A stretch of DNA of 64,000 nucleotides from Bacteroidia bacterium (GTDB lineage Bacteria > Bacteroidota > Bacteroidia > UKL13-3), in the NCBI GenBank assembly GCA_021740845.1, contig JAIOYZ010000017.1, positions 29,566 through 93,565 of the forward strand. The letters run 5' to 3'. Positions 36,517-45,309 of this stretch are shown here, piece after piece. Made by a program: the position numbers and the translations under genes. The notes beneath the pieces are model-generated. The model had not been told where the DNA came from. It searched no databases and saw only the letters and a program-made list of their open reading frames with translations. Position 1 is the first letter of the stretch. The number at the start of each line of letters is the position of its first letter.

Positions 36517-37632
36517 ATGTTTGAACCAAAAAGAAATTGGCTGCTACTTAGCATCTGCTTTTTGTGGTTTACCCAAGCAAAAGCTTTTTCTGGCAATTTT
36601 CCCGATAGTGTTGGTTCAGGCAAGCTTACGGTAAGTGGCTTGGTAGACGTTTATTGGGGCAGCGATTTGGGTCAGACCAATAATTTAGAAAGACCTTATG
36701 CCTCTTCTTCTGCGCGCTTACACGAGATAATAATTAATATGGCTTATATTGGTTTAAGCTATGAGGAAGAACGCGTTAGAGCCAAGTTTGTTCCTGGTTT
36801 TGGAACATATATCAACTCTAATAATGCGCAAGAACCGGGCTCATTAAAAAACATCTTGGAAGCTAATGCTGGGTTTAAACTATTTAACAAAAAAGATATC
36901 TGGCTAGAAGCAGGAATTTTCGGTGCACCCTATACCAATGAATCGGCAATATCTAAGGACAATTGGTTATACACCCGCTCCATGGCAGCAGAAAATTCTC
37001 CCTATTATTTATCTGGTTTAAGATTGAGCTATCCTATTACTGATAAACTTACTGCCAGAATTTTTCTAATGAATGGCTGGCAACAGATGGTAGATTTAAA
37101 CAAGCCTCATTCATTGGGTACACAGTTGGAATACAAACCCAATAAAAAAAGCACATTAAGTTGGAGCACGTATTTAGGTTCGGAACAAACCAATCAAACA
37201 CCTTTGTACCGCAACAGGTATTTTAACGATGCTTATTTTATATATGAGGCAAGTAAAAAACTGAGCCTATCAACGGATGTTTATTTTGGCTTGCAAGAGG
37301 TGAAAGACACTTTAAACAATAAAGAAAACCCTCATACTTGGTGGCAGGCAAACCTACAAGCTAAGTTTCAGTTTACGCCAAAAGTTTCCTTATCTGGAAG
37401 AATAGAATACATGCAAGATAAAGATGAGGTGGTGATACCAGCAGCTACCAGCTCACCACATTTTAGTGCAACAAGCGGTTCACTTTGTTTCAATTACCAT
37501 TTAACTCAAAATGCAGTTTTTAGATTAGAGGGCAGAACGTATATTTCGGATAGCAATTTATTTCCTAGCGAAAAGAAAGGTGAAGTAAAAGGCTATTCAT
37601 TTGTTATGGGTAGTTTGTGCATTGGATTTTAG
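36517..37632 (+). CDS. Outer-membrane beta-barrel porin-like protein
   Basis: This 371-aa protein has a signal peptide (hydrophobic core about residues 9-20, ending around AKAFS). The rest is alternating strands with many aromatic and polar residues, e.g. VSGLVDVYWGSDLGQ near the mature N-terminus, and a final strand ending in GSLCIGF, whose terminal Phe is typical of BAM-folded barrels. It resembles the beta-barrel porin-2 (OmpL-like) family. The substrate is unknown. It follows guaB by 10 bp and may be read from the same transcript, though a functional link is not evident. Confidence 0.72.
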   Translation: MFEPKRNWLLLSICFLWFTQAKAFSGNFPDSVGSGKLTVSGLVDVYWGSDLGQTNNLERPYASSSARLHEIIINMAYIGLSYEEERVRAKFVPGFGTYINSNNAQEPGSLKNILEANAGFKLFNKKDIWLEAGIFGAPYTNESAISKDNWLYTRSMAAENSPYYLSGLRLSYPITDKLTARIFLMNGWQQMVDLNKPHSLGTQLEYKPNKKSTLSWSTYLGSEQTNQTPLYRNRYFNDAYFIYEASKKLSLSTDVYFGLQEVKDTLNNKENPHTWWQANLQAKFQFTPKVSLSGRIEYMQDKDEVVIPAATSSPHFSATSGSLCFNYHLTQNAVFRLEGRTYISDSNLFPSEKKGEVKGYSFVMGSLCIGF

Positions 37633-37689
37633 AGTAACAGAGAAAAAAAATACCTTTAAAAACGGTGTGAAGGAAGCAATTGTTTGGGT

Positions 37690-38478
37690 TTATAAACTTC
37701 CCATTAGCCACTTTTTATCTCTGGTTTGTTTGAAATTTTCTTGTTTGTTTTTCAAACGAGCTTCCACTTCTAGAGTATTTGGATAATTTTCTTTGTGCCA
37801 AATGTGGTATTGAATCAACCTATTTTTTAACCTACAAAATTTTATTCCCACCTGCTCTAGCCTCCATTCTAAATCGGTATCTTCCCCAATTCCTGCTTTC
37901 TCATACCCTTCGTCGTAGCCCTTAACTTGAAGCAAATCTTCCTTGAAAATCCCCCAATTATGTCCCCAAAATCCAAGTTTCCATTTTGGCTTACTAAATG
38001 GGTTGTAAAGAGCAGCATCTAATCGTTTTGAACCAAAAAGTATTAAATAAAACAAATTTAGTAAGCCCAAATTTTTAGAATTAATTACCATTTTGCTTAA
38101 GGTTTCGGATACCATAACTCGCCTGCCATAAAGAGCAATACCCTTATTCCTAAACTTCAAATGTTCTGCAATGAGTTGCTTGTGCAGGATACAATCTCCA
38201 TCAACAAAAATTAGGTAGTCGTTATTAGACACCCTAACAGCCTCATTTAAAATTTTGCATTTTCTAAATCCAATATCTTCTTGGGCAACATGCAAAATAG
38301 GGAATTGGTACTTCGCTTTGGAATCCCTCACAAATTCACGCATGGCATTTGAATTATTGTCTTCTGCAATAATCACCTCCACTCCTTCTTTGATGGATTG
38401 CTTAGAAATGCTTTTTAATATGAGTGCAAGCACTTCAATATTCTTATAAACGGCAATTATTAGGCTAATTGAATGCAT
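37690..38478 (-). CDS. Family 2 glycosyltransferase
   Basis: This 262-aa GT-A fold enzyme starts at the ATG at 38478 (MHSISLIIAVYKN). It shows the nucleotide-binding start SLIIAVYKN, the strand VEVIIAEDNN, the DxD-type metal site FVDGDCILH (about residues 92-100) and the acceptor-side motif GIGEDTDLEWRL (about 193-204), where the ED pair supplies the catalytic base. No membrane helix is evident. It probably transfers a sugar onto a lipid or cell-surface glycan; donor and acceptor are unknown. It is convergent with the porin gene and divergent from the methyltransferase gene. Confidence 0.85.
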   Translation of the reverse strand: MHSISLIIAVYKNIEVLALILKSISKQSIKEGVEVIIAEDNNSNAMREFVRDSKAKYQFPILHVAQEDIGFRKCKILNEAVRVSNNDYLIFVDGDCILHKQLIAEHLKFRNKGIALYGRRVMVSETLSKMVINSKNLGLLNLFYLILFGSKRLDAALYNPFSKPKWKLGFWGHNWGIFKEDLLQVKGYDEGYEKAGIGEDTDLEWRLEQVGIKFCRLKNRLIQYHIWHKENYPNTLEVEARLKNKQENFKQTRDKKWLMGSL

Positions 38479-38671
38479 ATACAATGAGATTAATCTTCTA
38501 CTTTAAGGTGGTAAATATATCAAAAATAGTATCGGTAATACTAGATGGTTAAATGAAACTTAGGAGAATTAGGCTTATCATGACAGCCTTAAACCTTATA
38601 AATTCAAGTGCTTACAATAAGACTTAAAAGAAATGGATAAAATTCTTATTTTCGCTCCAAGGAGTTAAAAA

Positions 38672-39466
38672 ATGATAGAATTACAAGGCGACCATAACCG
38701 ATATTACAAACAGCAATTTGACACGACAGTTGAGTTTATAATTCCTTTTATTGAAAGAGAAAAAAAGATAGAAAAGGGAATGCGTTTTCTTGAAGTAGGA
38801 AGCGGCTACGGCGGCATTTGCAAAGCCTTTGCCGACGCAGGATGTAGGGTTACTGGTATAGAATTATTGGATCATGCAAGCCAAATTGCCAAAGATTTTT
38901 TACAAGAAGAAATCAAAACTGGGCAAGTTTCTATCATCAACAAGAACGTTTACGATATAGATCCAGAGAAAGATTTGGATGAAAAGTACGATATCATTTT
39001 GTTAAAAGATACCATAGAACACATTCATGGTCAGGATAAATTTGTGAAGCATATCATAAATTTTTTAAAACCTAATGGTGTAATTTTCTTTGCATTTCCA
39101 CCTTGGTTTATGCCCTTTGGCGGACATCAGCAAAGTTTGGATAGTAAGTTTTTAGACAAGCTACCATATTTCCATATTTTGCCAACGCCCATTTATAGAG
39201 GCATCATGAAACTTTTTGGAGAGATTGATGGTAGAATTGTGGATGTGCTGGAAGTTAAAGAAACCCAAATTAGCATAAATCGCTTTGAACGAATTACTAA
39301 AGAAGCAGGTTTTGCCATTGCCCAAAGAGAGTTTTATTTGATTAACCCCAGCTACAAATATAAGTTTGGAGCCAACCCTAAAAAGCAATACGGTTTTATC
39401 TCTGCCTTACCTTGGATTAGAGATTTTGTAACCACTACCTGCTATTATGTGTTGAAGAAAAAATAA
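38672..39466 (+). CDS. Class I SAM-dependent methyltransferase
   Basis: This 264-aa methyltransferase has motif I FLEVGSGYGGICKAFADAG (about residues 38-56), an acidic motif II end GIELLD, and motif IV YDIILLKDTIEHI (about 107-119), the UbiE/Methyltransf_11 pattern. The C-terminal 90 residues are less typical and may cap the substrate. The substrate is unknown. The neighbouring glycosyltransferase hints at a surface glycan or lipid, but this is only context. Unusually for the phylum, a good Shine-Dalgarno-like AAGGAG lies at 38659-38664, 7 nt before the ATG. Confidence 0.83.
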   Translation: MIELQGDHNRYYKQQFDTTVEFIIPFIEREKKIEKGMRFLEVGSGYGGICKAFADAGCRVTGIELLDHASQIAKDFLQEEIKTGQVSIINKNVYDIDPEKDLDEKYDIILLKDTIEHIHGQDKFVKHIINFLKPNGVIFFAFPPWFMPFGGHQQSLDSKFLDKLPYFHILPTPIYRGIMKLFGEIDGRIVDVLEVKETQISINRFERITKEAGFAIAQREFYLINPSYKYKFGANPKKQYGFISALPWIRDFVTTTCYYVLKKK

Positions 39467-39472
39467 GGCTTT

Positions 39473-39485
39473 GGTTCAAACCGAA
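39473..39485 (+). repeat. Dispersed word GGTTCAAACCGAA
   Basis: This exact 13-mer starts 7 bp after the methyltransferase stop and lies just before the bidirectional terminator. Confidence 0.85.
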
Positions 39486-39500
39486 CCTTTTTAAACAAAA

Positions 39501-39545
39501 AAAAATCCCAATACGATTTGGTTTACAAACCGTATTGGGATTTTT
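39501..39545. terminator. Strong bidirectional terminator
   Basis: A perfect 15-bp stem, AAAAATCCCAATACG paired with CGTATTGGGATTTTT, closes a 15-nt loop. The A/T ends give a U-tract on both strands, so it can end both the methyltransferase (+) and kup (-) transcripts. Confidence 0.85.
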
Positions 39546-39560
39546 GCTTTAAGGCTTTTA

Positions 39561-41558
39561 TTAATCACATAAACTCACCTCTTCTGGTGCCGATTTTACA
39601 TCAAATTGATAGGCATGATCATAAACTCGTTTCAATTTAAACTCCTTCATTGGTGAAATAACCAAAGGAACTTTCTCTACCGTAACCGATGATGTATCTA
39701 AGCCAAATGCATTTTCTTCGCTTAAGCTGAACCTATCTATAGTAAAGTAAGATTGCATAATAAAACGCTCTAAGCCTTGCAATACATTATCGTTAGAAAG
39801 GTGGCGTTTTAAAACAACAAACCTAAAATCTCCTGTTATTTTTTGATCGCGAAGAGAGGTATATCTAGAAGTAACATCCACTTCTCCATTTTTCACCAAT
39901 TCTTCAACAACCTTTCTGAAGTAAAAATTGATTTTTTGTTCCACCCTAAACCCTAATCTAAACTCCACACGCACCACATCATTCACCGTTACATGATCCA
40001 CTTTATATTCCATGGTATACGGCTGATCGTCTACGTGAATGTGCACAAACCAATATACGTCGGCACGCTTTGGCCTTTTCTGCAAAATAGAATACATCAC
40101 TTTAGATTCAATTTCATATAAATGATCTGCACTTGTTAAATAAACCAAATGGGTTGAATATTTAGAAAGAGAATCGTCTACACTCAATTGATGCAATAAT
40201 GGAAGGTAATCTCTCAAGTTAACAAACTCCGTTAAACGGTTCTTAATTTTTCTGCCTTTATACCAAATCCACATCACAAACATAAACGACATGCTCACAA
40301 GTAGTGTCATCCAACCACCTGCTGGAATTTTAACAATATTGGCAACTAAGAATGAGGATTCAAAAGGAATATACACCAAAATTAATAGGGCTAAAAACAC
40401 TTTTGGTGTTTTCATTTTTTGTAAATAATTTACTAATAATATGGTGGTCATTAACATGGTAATGATAATTGCCAACCCATAAGCAGCTTCCATGGCAGAG
40501 GATTCTTCAAAATGCAAAACAATACCAATACAACCTAGCCACAGAATCCAATTCACACTAGGCACATAAATTTGTCCTTTTAAATCGGAAGGAAATTTGA
40601 TTTTTACCTTTGGCCAAACATTTAAGCGGATAGCTTCAGAAACCAAGGTGTATGAGCCACTAATCATTGCCTGACTGGCGATAATTGTAGCCATTGTAGC
40701 TATAATAACTCCTGGCAAAAGGAACCAATCTGGCATAATGGTATAAAATGGGTTGGTTTCTGGAAGCTCTTTACCAATATGGTTGAGTAACCAAGCACCT
40801 TGCCCAAAATAATTTAATAACAAGGCTGATTTCACAAAAATCCAACTCACACGAATATTGTGCTTGCCGCAATGACCCATATCTGAGTACAAAGCTTCAG
40901 CACCTGTTGTACAAAGAAATACAGCACCTAATAACCAAAATCCATTTGGATACTCTGTTAATAATTCAATTGCATAAACTGGGTTTAGGGCTTTAAAAAT
41001 GGATAAGTTTTCTCCAATTGCAGAAAATCCCAAAATACCTAACATTCCAAACCAAACCATCATTACTGGACCAAAAAGTTTTCCAACAATGCTGGTTCCC
41101 ATTCTCTGCAATAAGAATATACCAGTGATAATGGCAATTACAATAGGAATGGTTGGTAAATCTGGATAACGAATGGTTAAACCTTCAACAGCAGAAGATA
41201 CCGAAATGGGCGGGGTAATCATCCCATCGGCTAAGAGTGCACAACCTCCAATAATGGCAGGCACAATCAAATAGGGTTTTCGTCTTCTAACCAATGCAAA
41301 AAGGGCGAAAATTCCACCCTCTCCATTGTTATCAGCATTTAAAACAATGCCCACATATTTAACCGTAGTTTGCAAAGTAATTGTCCAGAAAATACACGAC
41401 AATCCTCCTAAAATTAGTTGTTCGGAAATTTCTTTCCCATTGATAATGGCCTTAAATACATATAGGGGGGATGTCCCGATATCGCCATAAATAATCCCTA
41501 AGGCAACTACCAATCCCGCTAAGGAAAGACGCTGACTTGCATGATGGTTGCTACTCAC
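39561..41558 (-). CDS. kup: KUP-family potassium transporter
   Basis: Kup takes up potassium with protons. The 665-aa protein has about twelve membrane helices in residues 10-440 and the family opening LVVALGIIYGDIGTSPLYVF. Further blocks are ADNNGEGGIFALFALVRR (about 76-93), CALLADGMITPPISV (about 105-119) and ALYSDMGHCG (about 220-229). The soluble C-terminal part (about 450-665) is normal. The start is a GTG at 41558; no ATG is available before the first conserved block. It shares the terminator at 39501-39545 with the methyltransferase gene. Confidence 0.94.
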   Translation of the reverse strand: MSSNHHASQRLSLAGLVVALGIIYGDIGTSPLYVFKAIINGKEISEQLILGGLSCIFWTITLQTTVKYVGIVLNADNNGEGGIFALFALVRRRKPYLIVPAIIGGCALLADGMITPPISVSSAVEGLTIRYPDLPTIPIVIAIITGIFLLQRMGTSIVGKLFGPVMMVWFGMLGILGFSAIGENLSIFKALNPVYAIELLTEYPNGFWLLGAVFLCTTGAEALYSDMGHCGKHNIRVSWIFVKSALLLNYFGQGAWLLNHIGKELPETNPFYTIMPDWFLLPGVIIATMATIIASQAMISGSYTLVSEAIRLNVWPKVKIKFPSDLKGQIYVPSVNWILWLGCIGIVLHFEESSAMEAAYGLAIIITMLMTTILLVNYLQKMKTPKVFLALLILVYIPFESSFLVANIVKIPAGGWMTLLVSMSFMFVMWIWYKGRKIKNRLTEFVNLRDYLPLLHQLSVDDSLSKYSTHLVYLTSADHLYEIESKVMYSILQKRPKRADVYWFVHIHVDDQPYTMEYKVDHVTVNDVVRVEFRLGFRVEQKINFYFRKVVEELVKNGEVDVTSRYTSLRDQKITGDFRFVVLKRHLSNDNVLQGLERFIMQSYFTIDRFSLSEENAFGLDTSSVTVEKVPLVISPMKEFKLKRVYDHAYQFDVKSAPEEVSLCD

Positions 41559-41626
41559 TTTACCTGTTTATTACGGTACAAATGTATTAACTCTAAACAA
41601 AAACAAAAGCTAAATATTTTTTTTGT

Positions 41627-43846
41627 TTAGTTTGCCATTTCACTAATAAAATGAATGTGCATTAAATGGATATCGTCTTTGCTAAATTCCTCACCATATT
41701 CCTTTAAAGCAGCCTCCATTACATTCTCATTGGTCTTGCGGAAAAAGTCCATAACCTCTTCCACAATTTCCTCTTCTGTGATTTCGTAAACGTATTTTTT
41801 AAGGTTTAGCTTGGTACCGCTGTTTACAATATTTTCAATCTCCTCAAGAATTTCTTCCTTCTTGATTCCTTGTCCACGAGCAATATCATCCAAAGAAACG
41901 CGCTTATCTATATTGGTGATAATGGCAATTTTCCTTGCAGATTTATTAACCACGGATTTAATGGTAACATCTTCGGTACGCTCAATATTGTTATCCTTAA
42001 CATATTTATCAATTACCCCAATAAATTCCTTCCCAAACTTGGCGGCCTTACCAGCACTAACTCCAGTTATTTTAGAAAGCTCTTCCATAGTAATTGGATA
42101 CTTGAAAGCCATTTCCTGAAGAGAAGGTTCTTGGAATACTATATAAGGAGGAAGATTTTTGGCTTTTGCTACTTTCTTACACAAATCTTTTAGAATAGCC
42201 AACAACACTTCATCATAAACTGCTTCCACAGGACTATCGTCCTCGTCGTTATCTGTAAAGCGCTCAAACTTGCGGTCTACCGACATCTCAAACTTACCTG
42301 GTTTTTTAATAAATGCTTCGCCAAGTTCATTGATAGCTAACAAGCCATAATTCTCAATGTTTTTAGTAACCAAACCTCTAAGCAATAATTGCCTGATAAC
42401 TGATTTCCAATAGTTATCGTCTTTTTCTTTACCCAAACCAAAGCTGCTTATCAAATGGTGTCCACTCATAGCAACCTCATGGGTTTTGTTACCAATTAAT
42501 ATATCTACACAATGTTTTAAGTTGTATTTGTTCTTGATTTCTCTGATAACCTTCAAAGCCATAACTGCAGATTCTTTGGCTTCTACTTTTTCTTTCGGAT
42601 GGCGGCAATTGTCGCACATTTTGTTGCAATTCTTTTCTGGGAATTCTTCACCAAAATAATGCAACAAGAATTTCCTTCTACAAGAAGAAGACTCTGCAAA
42701 TGCTTCGGTTTCAAAAATCAACAACTCACCAATTTCACGTTCTGCAACTGGCTTGTCTTTTAAAAATTTCTCGAGTTTCTCAATGTCGGCAGGATTGTAA
42801 AATAAAATACATTCTCCTTCCAAACCATCTCTACCACCCCTACCAGTTTCTTGGTAATAACCTTCAATGCTCTTAGGAATATCGTAGTGAATTACAAACC
42901 TTACATCTGGCTTGTCTATTCCCATACCAAAAGCAATGGTCGCCACAATTACATCGGCATCTTCCATCAAAAATTTATCCTGATGGTCGGCCCTAACTTT
43001 GGCGTCTAATCCAGCATGATAAGGCAATGCCTTGATCCCATTGGCCTGCAGAATACCAGAAATTTCGTCTACTCTTTTTCGGCTCAAACAGTAAATAATA
43101 CCTGTTTTATTAGGACGAGCTTTAATAAAGGATACAATTTCTTTGATAGCCTCTCCTTTTTTGCCTTTCGACCTAACCTCATAATACAAATTAGAGCGAT
43201 TAAAAGAAGATTTATAGACCGTAGCATCGGTCATTTGGAGATTCTTAATAATATCACTTTGTACTTTGGGCGTGGCTGTGGCAGTTAAAGCAATTAATGG
43301 AACGTCCTTAATTTCTTTTACCATCTGTTTGATCCGACGGTATTCTGGTCTAAAATCATGACCCCACTCCGAAATACAATGCGCCTCATCAACAGCCACA
43401 AAAGAAATATCGATGGTTTTTAGGAATTCAATGGTTTCGTCCTTCTTCAGGGTTTCAGGAGCGATATACAACATTTTGGTCTGACCCGCATTGATGTCTT
43501 TTTTTACCGCTGTAATCTCTCCCTTATTAAGAGAGGAATTTAGAAAGTGAGCCACACTCTCGTGAGATAGAGACCGAATGGCATCTACCTGATTTTTCAT
43601 TAAAGCAATTAATGGGGAAATAATAATTGCTGTTCCAGGCATAATTAAAGCCGGTAATTGATAACAAACGGATTTTCCACCTCCAGTAGGCATAATCACA
43701 AAGGTGTCGTTACCACTTAAGAGGTTATGAATGATCTCCTCCTGCTCACCCTTAAAACTATCAAAGCCAAAATAATTTCTAAGAGCTTCTTTTAAATCGG
43801 GTGTTGTTGCCGATTGCTTATCTTTTGCACGTTTCGCTGCCGCCAT
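41627..43846 (-). CDS. recQ: ATP-dependent DNA helicase RecQ
   Basis: RecQ unwinds DNA 3'->5' in recombination and fork repair. The 739-aa protein shows the GFDSFKGEQEEII Q-motif region, Walker A MPTGGGKSVCYQ (about residues 54-65), DEAH box AVDEAHCISEWGHDFRP (about 150-166), motif VI QETGRGGRDG, and the zinc-binding Cys cluster (CRRKF...CNKMCDNC, about 385-420). Winged-helix and HRDC-like regions follow. The C-terminal extension of about 100 residues is usual in Bacteroidota. The start is the ATG at 43846. It lies 68 bp from kup on the same strand. Confidence 0.95.
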   Translation of the reverse strand: MAAAKRAKDKQSATTPDLKEALRNYFGFDSFKGEQEEIIHNLLSGNDTFVIMPTGGGKSVCYQLPALIMPGTAIIISPLIALMKNQVDAIRSLSHESVAHFLNSSLNKGEITAVKKDINAGQTKMLYIAPETLKKDETIEFLKTIDISFVAVDEAHCISEWGHDFRPEYRRIKQMVKEIKDVPLIALTATATPKVQSDIIKNLQMTDATVYKSSFNRSNLYYEVRSKGKKGEAIKEIVSFIKARPNKTGIIYCLSRKRVDEISGILQANGIKALPYHAGLDAKVRADHQDKFLMEDADVIVATIAFGMGIDKPDVRFVIHYDIPKSIEGYYQETGRGGRDGLEGECILFYNPADIEKLEKFLKDKPVAEREIGELLIFETEAFAESSSCRRKFLLHYFGEEFPEKNCNKMCDNCRHPKEKVEAKESAVMALKVIREIKNKYNLKHCVDILIGNKTHEVAMSGHHLISSFGLGKEKDDNYWKSVIRQLLLRGLVTKNIENYGLLAINELGEAFIKKPGKFEMSVDRKFERFTDNDEDDSPVEAVYDEVLLAILKDLCKKVAKAKNLPPYIVFQEPSLQEMAFKYPITMEELSKITGVSAGKAAKFGKEFIGVIDKYVKDNNIERTEDVTIKSVVNKSARKIAIITNIDKRVSLDDIARGQGIKKEEILEEIENIVNSGTKLNLKKYVYEITEEEIVEEVMDFFRKTNENVMEAALKEYGEEFSKDDIHLMHIHFISEMAN

Positions 43847-43924
43847 GTCTCTGTTCTTTATAAAAGTGGACTAAATTAACGTAAATATTCGGGGAAATAA
43901 AACCAAAAGGACGAAAAACTTTAT

Positions 43925-43941
43925 TTATTTGCAACATATTT
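43925..43941 (+). promoter_or_regulatory. Promoter-like 17-mer upstream of manC, shared with acpP
   Basis: TTTATTTGCAACATATT is identical to the site upstream of acpP at 22558-22574. It lies 36 bp before the chosen ATG of manC and supports that start, because an upstream TTG at 43929 would fall inside this element. Confidence 0.45.
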
Positions 43942-43976
43942 TATGTTGGTATCCCCAATACAAGGTAGAAATAAAA

Positions 43977-45071
43977 ATGCAAAATAAAAATAATTACGCC
44001 ATCATCATGGCTGGAGGGGTTGGTAGCCGCTTTTGGCCAGGAAGTAGAACTCATTTTCCAAAACAATTCCTAGACATTCTGGGAACTGGAAAATCCTTAT
44101 TACAACAGACTTACAACCGATTTTTGAAACGCTTCTTGCCAGAAAATATTTATATAGTTACCAACGAAGCATATATACAATTGGTAAAAGATCAACTTCC
44201 TGGAATTGGGGAACAACAAATTTTGGGCGAACCAATTGCCAAAAACACCGCTGCTTGTATTGCTTATGCTTGTGGAAAAATTAACAAAATTAATACACAT
44301 GCCGTTTGCATTGTGGCGCCAAGCGACCATCTAATTTTGGACGAACCCAACTTTTTGGATAAAGTAGAAATGGCTATCAACTTTGCCAGAACAAACCCAA
44401 GCTTGGTTACATTAGGAATTAGACCAAGCAGGCCAGATACAGGTTATGGCTATATCCAATTCCACAATGAAGTTCCTGAAGGCGATATTTTTAAAGTAAA
44501 AACCTTTACCGAAAAACCTAGCCTAGATTTGGCTCAAACCTTTGTTGAAAGTGGCGATTTTCTTTGGAATGCAGGGATTTTTGTTTGGAGTATTTCTAGT
44601 ATTAAAGCGGCTTTTAAAGAACATTTACCAGAGCAATTTACCTTGTTTAAAGATGCCCACGATGCGTATTTTACTCCTGATGAATACCAAACCATCAAGG
44701 ATATTTACGAACAAACACGTAGCATTTCCATTGATTATGGCATTATGGAAAAAGCCAATAACGTATATGTTATGCCAAGTGAATTTGGTTGGAGCGATTT
44801 GGGAACTTGGACCTCTCTCTACGAAATATCCAACAAAGATGAAAACGAAAACGTGAGTACAGGAAAGAACATTTTATTTTATAATTCCAGTGGTTGCATG
44901 GTGCATACAGCCCAGCAAAAAGGAAATAAACTTTTTGTACTTAATAGCGTTAAAGACCTCATTGTGGTAGACACACCAGATGTTTTAATGATTTGCGATA
45001 AAAACAAAGAGCAAGAAGTAAAAGAGGTGGCTACCGATATTAAAATAAAATTCAACGAAAAGTATAGTTAG
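43977..45071 (+). CDS. manC: Mannose-1-phosphate guanylyltransferase
   Basis: ManC makes GDP-mannose, the donor for mannose, fucose and rhamnose-type glycans. The 364-aa protein (ATG at 43977) has the nucleotidyltransferase signature IMAGGVGSRFWPGSR (about residues 9-23), FPKQFLDI, the APSDHLI segment (about 105) and FTEKP near residue 180, the GMP-specific motif. It has only the guanylyltransferase domain, not the fused isomerase domain of larger ManC/AlgA. A hairpin terminator overlaps its stop codon. Confidence 0.93.
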   Translation: MQNKNNYAIIMAGGVGSRFWPGSRTHFPKQFLDILGTGKSLLQQTYNRFLKRFLPENIYIVTNEAYIQLVKDQLPGIGEQQILGEPIAKNTAACIAYACGKINKINTHAVCIVAPSDHLILDEPNFLDKVEMAINFARTNPSLVTLGIRPSRPDTGYGYIQFHNEVPEGDIFKVKTFTEKPSLDLAQTFVESGDFLWNAGIFVWSISSIKAAFKEHLPEQFTLFKDAHDAYFTPDEYQTIKDIYEQTRSISIDYGIMEKANNVYVMPSEFGWSDLGTWTSLYEISNKDENENVSTGKNILFYNSSGCMVHTAQQKGNKLFVLNSVKDLIVVDTPDVLMICDKNKEQEVKEVATDIKIKFNEKYS

Positions 45072-45093
45072 GTTTTCACCTAACCATACTTTT
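45058..45093. terminator. Terminator overlapping the manC stop
   Basis: A 15-bp stem with a single mismatch (AAAAGTATAGTTAGG / CCTAACCATACTTTT) encloses a 6-nt loop. T-rich ends lie on both strands. Confidence 0.7.
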
Positions 45094-45121
45094 AAAATTG
45101 CGTTGTTCTTTTATTCCTAAA

Positions 45122-45240
45122 ATTCGGATTACAAATCCGAATAAGCGTCTGTAGCGGGTTATGCAATGTAGCTGGTTACAAATCCGAATAAGCGTCTTTA
45201 GCTAGGTAGGCAATGTAGCTGGTCAGGATTTGCAATCCTG
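45122..45240. repeat. REP-type palindromes with a 47-bp tandem duplication
   Basis: Downstream of manC lie ATTCGGATT-ACA-AATCCGAAT (45122-45142) and a tandem repeat of 47 bp (45129-45175 and 45176-45222, a few differences, each ending in GTAGCTGGT). It ends with CAGGAT-TTGCA-ATCCTG (45224-45240). The palindromes share the CGGATT/AATCCG core with those around the RAYT gene at 48349, so they are probably REP elements mobilised by that enzyme. There is no gene in this spacer. Confidence 0.75.
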
Positions 45241-45280
45241 ACTTTACCTTCAACATGCTTTTGCAATAAAACACGCCATC

Positions 45281-45293
45281 GGTTCAAACCGAA
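45281..45293 (+). repeat. Dispersed word GGTTCAAACCGAA
   Basis: This exact 13-mer lies between the REP array and the stop of the PQQ-type dehydrogenase gene. Confidence 0.85.
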
Positions 45294-45309
45294 AAAAATA
45301 AAACATACC

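Noticed and set aside
45122..45240. CRISPR-like short palindromic repeats
   Set aside because: The units are tandem and without variable spacers; they match REP elements near a RAYT gene.
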